A stretch of DNA of 35,348 nt from Citreimonas salinaria (lineage in GTDB: Bacteria; Pseudomonadota; Alphaproteobacteria; Rhodobacterales; Rhodobacteraceae): assembly GCF_900107235.1 (NCBI RefSeq), contig NZ_FNPF01000024.1, forward strand, positions 1 to 35,348, written 5' to 3'. The notes below the pieces were generated by a model, which worked only from the letters and a program-made list of their open reading frames with translations, had not been told where the DNA came from and made no database searches. The stretch's first letter is position 1, and every line of letters starts with the position of its first letter. Below, piece by piece: positions 31,758 through 35,348 of the stretch. The position numbers and the translations under genes were made by a program.

Positions 31758-32492
31758 ATGCGGGATACGGCGTTCGTCGATGGATGCGCACTCGAGAGGT
31801 TCGTGGAGACCTTCTGGGGGTATGGCCGGTTCGACGCGCCTTTGTGGTTCGTCGGAATGGAAGAGGCCTGTGGTCGGCACGACTTCCCGCTACGGTTCTC
31901 GGCCTGGCGGCGGCGCGGCGAGCGGACGATCGATGACGCTGCCGAGTATCATCGTGAGATAAACGCGGGCAGCCTGTTCTCGCAAGGGGCGCCCTTGCAG
32001 AAGACATGGGACAAGCTGATCAGGTGCCAACTTGCCGCCTTCGGGAAACCAGCCGGCAAGGAAACGGCACGTCGGTTCCAGGTCGAAAAGCTGGGCCGGG
32101 TGACGCCGTCGACCGATCCGACCTGCCTGATCGAGCTGATGCCACTCCCGTCACCTTCGCAGAAGGATTGGTGGATTTCGGAGTATACCGATCTCGAGTA
32201 TCTTCAGTCGCGCAAGCTCTACATGCGGGAGATCCTGCCCCGGCGCATCGAGGCGCTGAATGGTCTGATCGCGCAGTACACGCCCAAGGCTGTCGTCTTC
32301 TACGGAATGGGATACCGTAGGAGCCTGGAAAAGATCACCGGGGCGCTGAAGAAGTCCGAACGGATGAGCCGTCTTTTTGAAGCAAAGGGTGACCAGACGA
32401 GGTTCTTCTTGACGGCGCACCCGACTTTTCACGGAATGTCCAATGACCACTTCATCGAGCTCGGCGACCGACTTCGAGACTCTCTGAAGTAA
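31758..32492 (+). CDS. Uncharacterised protein, possible uracil-DNA-glycosylase fold
   Basis: The 244-residue protein is taken from ATG 31758 (gagcggaa before it), where coherent sequence starts. YGRFDAPLWFVGMEEACGRHDFPLR near 18-42 resembles the first conserved loop of UDG-superfamily proteins. Near the middle TCLIELMPLPSP and later PKAVVFYGMGYRR (about 175-187) look like the second and third strands. FFLTAHPTFHGMSNDHFIELGDRLR (about 216-240) resembles the HP-containing loop. The catalytic residues cannot be assigned, so this is a fold-level guess. It follows ietAS on the same strand and could be a defence or DNA-repair cargo. Confidence 0.45.
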   Translation: MRDTAFVDGCALERFVETFWGYGRFDAPLWFVGMEEACGRHDFPLRFSAWRRRGERTIDDAAEYHREINAGSLFSQGAPLQKTWDKLIRCQLAAFGKPAGKETARRFQVEKLGRVTPSTDPTCLIELMPLPSPSQKDWWISEYTDLEYLQSRKLYMREILPRRIEALNGLIAQYTPKAVVFYGMGYRRSLEKITGALKKSERMSRLFEAKGDQTRFFLTAHPTFHGMSNDHFIELGDRLRDSLK

Positions 32493-32751
32493 AGCCGCAA
32501 GGCTCCGCCACCGAGGAAGGGCATCACGTCCGGCGCTCGTGCCGGAAATCCGACGCAAAGCCGGCTTGTTACACTCCAAACGATGCCTCTCTTGTGCATC
32601 GCCTCGCACAGGAGGAATCGAGGAGAAAGCGCTTGATCAATGAAGACTGATGGACCTAAGTCCCATCGAGAACAACGCTTCAACCAAATGCTCTTGATGA
32701 TTTGCGCAGCCGGAGCGTATTGTTCCTGATTGGCACTCGGATGTAAAACAA
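32493..32751. other. Intergenic region with hairpin
   Basis: No gene is supported in this 259-base stretch. A hairpin tccggc-gctcgt-gccgga at 32529-32546 could end the preceding transcript, although no U-run follows. The sequence becomes AT-richer toward 32650-32751, ahead of the next gene. Confidence 0.4.
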
Positions 32752-33621
32752 ATGCTTTCCAACCTATTTGACTTCTATGAACGATACCCCGATATCCTGC
32801 TTTATCTGAAGGGACTCGATAGGGCCTCATTGAACTCGGATCTTCTTGAGTCGTTGGATTTTCACGGGCAGCGGCAACTTGATATTCTTAATGTCGCGCA
32901 AGTTTACCAGATTGACGAGCGTGCGGAGCTAATGCTGCGCGGCCTCTCTGCTCAGATGCACAGGGATGGCCTGGATAGCATGTTCAGCAACGTTCACTTG
33001 CCGTTCCCGGCTATGCTGCTGACTGTTCCGGAACCGACGGTAGGCGGATGGCCTGCCGCGCTAATCACCCAAGATAACGACACTCTATACACCCAGATAC
33101 TTCTGTCCAGGAAAGGTGGGTTGTTCCCGAACCTCCTGATCTTCAAGTCACAGGGAGCTTCGGTCGATATTTTGCATTCTCCAACGTTCGCTTTGGCTAG
33201 GGCTATCGGGGATGACATCACTGAAGACGCCGCCGTCAAGCAGGAAAAGTCTCTCTGCTTTTCCTTCTTGGCAATGGCGGTAGGTATGTCCATCCTATTT
33301 GAACACAAAGCCATGCTGGAAAAAGAGGAAGTGTCCGCCTACCCGAGAGCCGAAAGACGAAGAGCTCAAAAGGCAGGGCGGACACTACCCAATAAAACCA
33401 TAATTAAGGTCAAACTGGGCGAACTAGGTAAACATCAGCTTGAAGCCGCCAAGGGCGATAGCCAGGAAACCAATGCCATCGCGTATAAGCGCAGAGCACA
33501 CTGGGTTCAGGGTCATTTCATGCGCAACCGGGCCGGTGGCATCAGTTGGAGGAATCCGCATATCCGAGGTGCCGGCCTCGTAATTGAGCAAGAGCGACAT
33601 GTCACCTCGGGTGAAGACTGA
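32752..33621 (+). CDS. Unknown 289-residue protein, lower GC than its surroundings
   Basis: The 289-residue protein is not recognised. It opens NLFDFYERYPDILLYLKGLDRA and has a hydrophobic strand FPAMLLTVPEP and LFPNLLIFKSQG (about 125-136). VKQEKSLCFSFLAMAVGMSILFEHKA near 163-188 may be a buried helix. The tail is strongly basic (AYKRRAHWVQGHFMRNRAGGISWRNPHIRGAG), a pattern I associate with phage or plasmid proteins of unknown role, and could bind nucleic acid. Codons are richer in A/T than the flanking genes, suggesting recent transfer. The ribosome site is weak (atgtaaaacaa). Confidence 0.6.
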   Translation: MLSNLFDFYERYPDILLYLKGLDRASLNSDLLESLDFHGQRQLDILNVAQVYQIDERAELMLRGLSAQMHRDGLDSMFSNVHLPFPAMLLTVPEPTVGGWPAALITQDNDTLYTQILLSRKGGLFPNLLIFKSQGASVDILHSPTFALARAIGDDITEDAAVKQEKSLCFSFLAMAVGMSILFEHKAMLEKEEVSAYPRAERRRAQKAGRTLPNKTIIKVKLGELGKHQLEAAKGDSQETNAIAYKRRAHWVQGHFMRNRAGGISWRNPHIRGAGLVIEQERHVTSGED

Positions 33622-33875
33622 TGGAAAACCGTAAAGGGGTTGCGGTGAGCCGCGGGATCATCGCGGCGGTACAAGGTTCAAAGGGCATGGGCGCAAACAC
33701 CTGCTGCACCCGTCCACTTCTGACCAGCCTTGGCCAGCGCCCCCCCGGCGCAACTGGTGACAAGTCTGGCCGGAAGGACTCTGAAGCAGTGAGGGGGGGT
33801 CGACAGGCAGTGCATCGAGCGCGAAGGTGCATCGTCACGCTGCCTCACCCGCATCTGCTTGCCGACTTACCGGAC
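33622..33875. other. Intergenic region
   Basis: An ATG at 33621 overlaps the preceding stop (TGATG), but the frame it opens quickly turns Arg/Gly/Pro-rich and crosses a g-rich and a c-rich run. I therefore do not call it a gene. The direct repeat acttaccgg occurs twice in tandem near 33866. Nothing else is evident. Confidence 0.4.
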
Positions 33876-35234
33876 TTACCGGGTCGTCTCGGATGACTTC
33901 AGCGGCCGGAAGACATGATCGCCGGGGCCTTTCACGAGAATCCTGAAATCCTGGACCGCCCGCTTGTCCCGGGTCGGGCTGTGGCCCATCACGGACTTGT
34001 TCATGCCGGCGCTGTTGTACTTCGACCCAACGAGATCGACGAAGGTCTCGCCGCCGTCGAAGACGAGGCCTTCGTCGTACTGACTCGAGATGAGTGTGCC
34101 GCTGGTACGGGCTGCCGGTCCGACGTCGCCCGCCGCTTCGGCGCGCAGGACAACCCCTGCCTCGACATCGGCCTCGGAGAACTCGATCAGGCCAACGCGG
34201 AGCAGGGTCTGTCCATCGGAGCCCACGATCGGCTCGGAAATGATGCCCCGGTTGTCGCCGTCTGTCGCGAGGTGCACGGCCGGGTGACGGTAGATGCCAC
34301 CCCCCATTTTCTGGCATTCCGAGAACGCCACCGCGCCGTCGTCCGTTGCATATGCCCTGGAAGCGCGGGCGTGGCACAGGTTGCTGCGCGTTTCGATGGC
34401 GAACCGGTAGACCCCAGTTCTGGATGGGATGAAGTTGGCTTTGATCGCCGCATGAAGGTTGTGCGACGGGCCGCGGAAGTCGATGTGCTGCCCCATCTGC
34501 AGCACCAGGTCGACCGGGACAGACAGATCCGTGATCGCCGGCTCGATATCGGCAAGCGGCGTCGTTGCCGGGCCCGCCCAGAGCACACCCTTTGCAACGC
34601 CTTCGGCTTCCTGAATTCCGTCACCCTGCCCTTCTTCCATGTCGGCAACTTCCGGCTCTTCAGCGTAGACGACGGAGACAGGCTGCTCACTCATGCCAAA
34701 GACCATTTCGAGCGACAGGGCGTCGACGCGCGGCTGTCCTTGGGGATCAGACGGACAGAAGACCTCTGCTTGCAGCTCACCTCTGCCCGGCGTCAGGGAA
34801 AGCATCCCGGAAAGCTGCAGCGATCCGGAGTCCTGGTAGTTGTCGACCGTAAGATCCCCGCGGTTGACCTCTTCACCGGCGTACAGCAGCGACATCGCGC
34901 AGGTACTTCCCCGATCGCTCTTGTTGCTGACCTCGGCACGCGCGGAAACGTAAGCCGATGCCGGCTCGTCAACAACGAGAACAGCGTGTCCGCTGACATG
35001 CCCCGCGCCCGCATCAGAGGCGACATAGTCGAACGACCCGGCGGCCACTTGCGACAGGAGCAGCTGGTCTTCCTTGCTGTTCGTCATCGCGTAGAGGTTG
35101 CTGCCACCGCGGAAGCCTCCACCCTCCCGAGCGCCTGCGGTCGGTGTGTACGGCCACGGAAGCTTGGCCGAGGGATCCTTCATCCGGAGTCCTGGTGCCA
35201 GTTCCTGAAATCGAACCGGACCGTCGAAGTACAC
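33876..35234 (-). CDS. Unknown probably exported protein, 5' end unclear
   Basis: The 452-residue frame from GTG 35234 begins YFDGPVRFQELAPGLRM. In the same frame, just upstream and after a stop at 35280-35282, the DNA reads TLILIVALQEQPLPA, which looks like a signal-peptide core without a normal start codon. The mature part has Gly- and Ser-rich beta-like segments (AVLVVDEPASAYVSARAEVSN; FIPSRTGVYRFAIETRSNLCHA), consistent with an extracellular beta-sandwich domain. Residues about 187-215 are acidic and proline-containing. No family is recognised. It is probably secreted, with a start disrupted by a nearby duplication. It is convergent with the lower-GC gene. Confidence 0.55.
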   Translation of the reverse strand: MYFDGPVRFQELAPGLRMKDPSAKLPWPYTPTAGAREGGGFRGGSNLYAMTNSKEDQLLLSQVAAGSFDYVASDAGAGHVSGHAVLVVDEPASAYVSARAEVSNKSDRGSTCAMSLLYAGEEVNRGDLTVDNYQDSGSLQLSGMLSLTPGRGELQAEVFCPSDPQGQPRVDALSLEMVFGMSEQPVSVVYAEEPEVADMEEGQGDGIQEAEGVAKGVLWAGPATTPLADIEPAITDLSVPVDLVLQMGQHIDFRGPSHNLHAAIKANFIPSRTGVYRFAIETRSNLCHARASRAYATDDGAVAFSECQKMGGGIYRHPAVHLATDGDNRGIISEPIVGSDGQTLLRVGLIEFSEADVEAGVVLRAEAAGDVGPAARTSGTLISSQYDEGLVFDGGETFVDLVGSKYNSAGMNKSVMGHSPTRDKRAVQDFRILVKGPGDHVFRPLKSSETTR

Positions 35235-35255
35235 GGCCGGAAGGGGCTGTTCCTG

Positions 35256-35300
35256 CAGCGCGACAATCAGGATGAGAGTTCAGCGTCAATCAAGATGAGA
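35256..35300. repeat. Near-tandem duplication at the start of the last gene
   Basis: cagcgcgacaatcaggatga (from 35256) is followed at 35281 by a diverged copy, cagcgtcaatcaagatgaga. On the minus strand both encode a hydrophobic LILI core (LILIVAL and, in another frame, LILIDAE), as if a signal-peptide region had been duplicated with a length change that breaks the frame. Confidence 0.6.
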
Positions 35301-35348
35301 ACGCGGGGTTGGCGGATCGCAGGGAGGGCGTAGCCCGACCGGAGAGCC

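Noticed and set aside
33621-33896. 91-residue open frame whose ATG overlaps the preceding stop
   Set aside because: After the first few residues it becomes Arg/Gly/Pro-rich and passes through homopolymer runs; no homology is recognised.
1-35348. tRNA, rRNA or CRISPR array
   Set aside because: Reading both strands showed no T-arm-like motif in a cloverleaf context, no rRNA-like sequence and no regularly spaced repeats of CRISPR size.

Overview
The window is GC-rich DNA (roughly 60% or more by eye) with alphaproteobacterial gene content. A tripartite tricarboxylate transporter, a CuyA-like cysteate sulfo-lyase, TauE/SafE and YeiH exporters, and an IetA/IetS pair as on Agrobacterium plasmids together suggest a Rhodobacterales or Rhizobiales accessory replicon (plasmid, megaplasmid or integrated conjugative element). 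The species cannot be named from the sequence alone.

Left part (1-20340): organic-acid and organosulfonate catabolism. After a gene-poor first 860 bases with palindromes comes a small membrane protein gene. A cysteate-type module follows: TauE/SafE exporter, nitroreductase, divergent LysR regulator, PLP-dependent CuyA/DcyD lyase and an Asp/Glu-type racemase that apparently starts at CTG. Next is a minus-strand operon tctC-tctB-tctA plus a thiamine-diphosphate enzyme, controlled by a divergent LysR that is followed by a second TauE/SafE exporter. A long minus-strand operon runs from 18427 to 12328: SdhB-, SdhD-, SdhC- and SdhA-like subunits, class I fumarase/tartrate dehydratase alpha and beta subunits, a YeiH-type exporter and a NIPSNAP protein. 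Upstream of it sits a mandelate-racemase-like enolase, then two truncated catabolic genes (a CoA-transferase N-terminus and an aldolase C-terminus) that end at a tandem repeat.

The SDH/fumarase-like operon is the best candidate for an undescribed pathway. Its flavoprotein lacks the His that normally binds FAD covalently and has Glu where SdhA has its substrate Thr. Its fumarase beta subunit has altered motifs. The operon also contains an anion exporter of the putative sulfate-exporter family. I propose as inference that it oxidises and hydrates a sulfonated or otherwise substituted C4 dicarboxylate, releasing sulfite and a TCA intermediate.

Right part (20340-35348): mobile-element backbone and defence cargo. 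It holds an XRE regulator, a ribbon-helix-helix protein that looks frameshifted, two small unknown proteins, a 501-residue unknown protein coupled to a VirD4/TraG-type coupling protein, and two divergent small membrane proteins. After these come an AAA-ATPase/subtilisin pair (IetA-IetS, a known plasmid toxin-antitoxin and incompatibility system also reported as anti-phage), a possible uracil-DNA-glycosylase-fold protein, a lower-GC unknown gene and an unknown probably exported protein that is apparently 5'-disrupted near the window end. No tRNA, rRNA or CRISPR array was seen.
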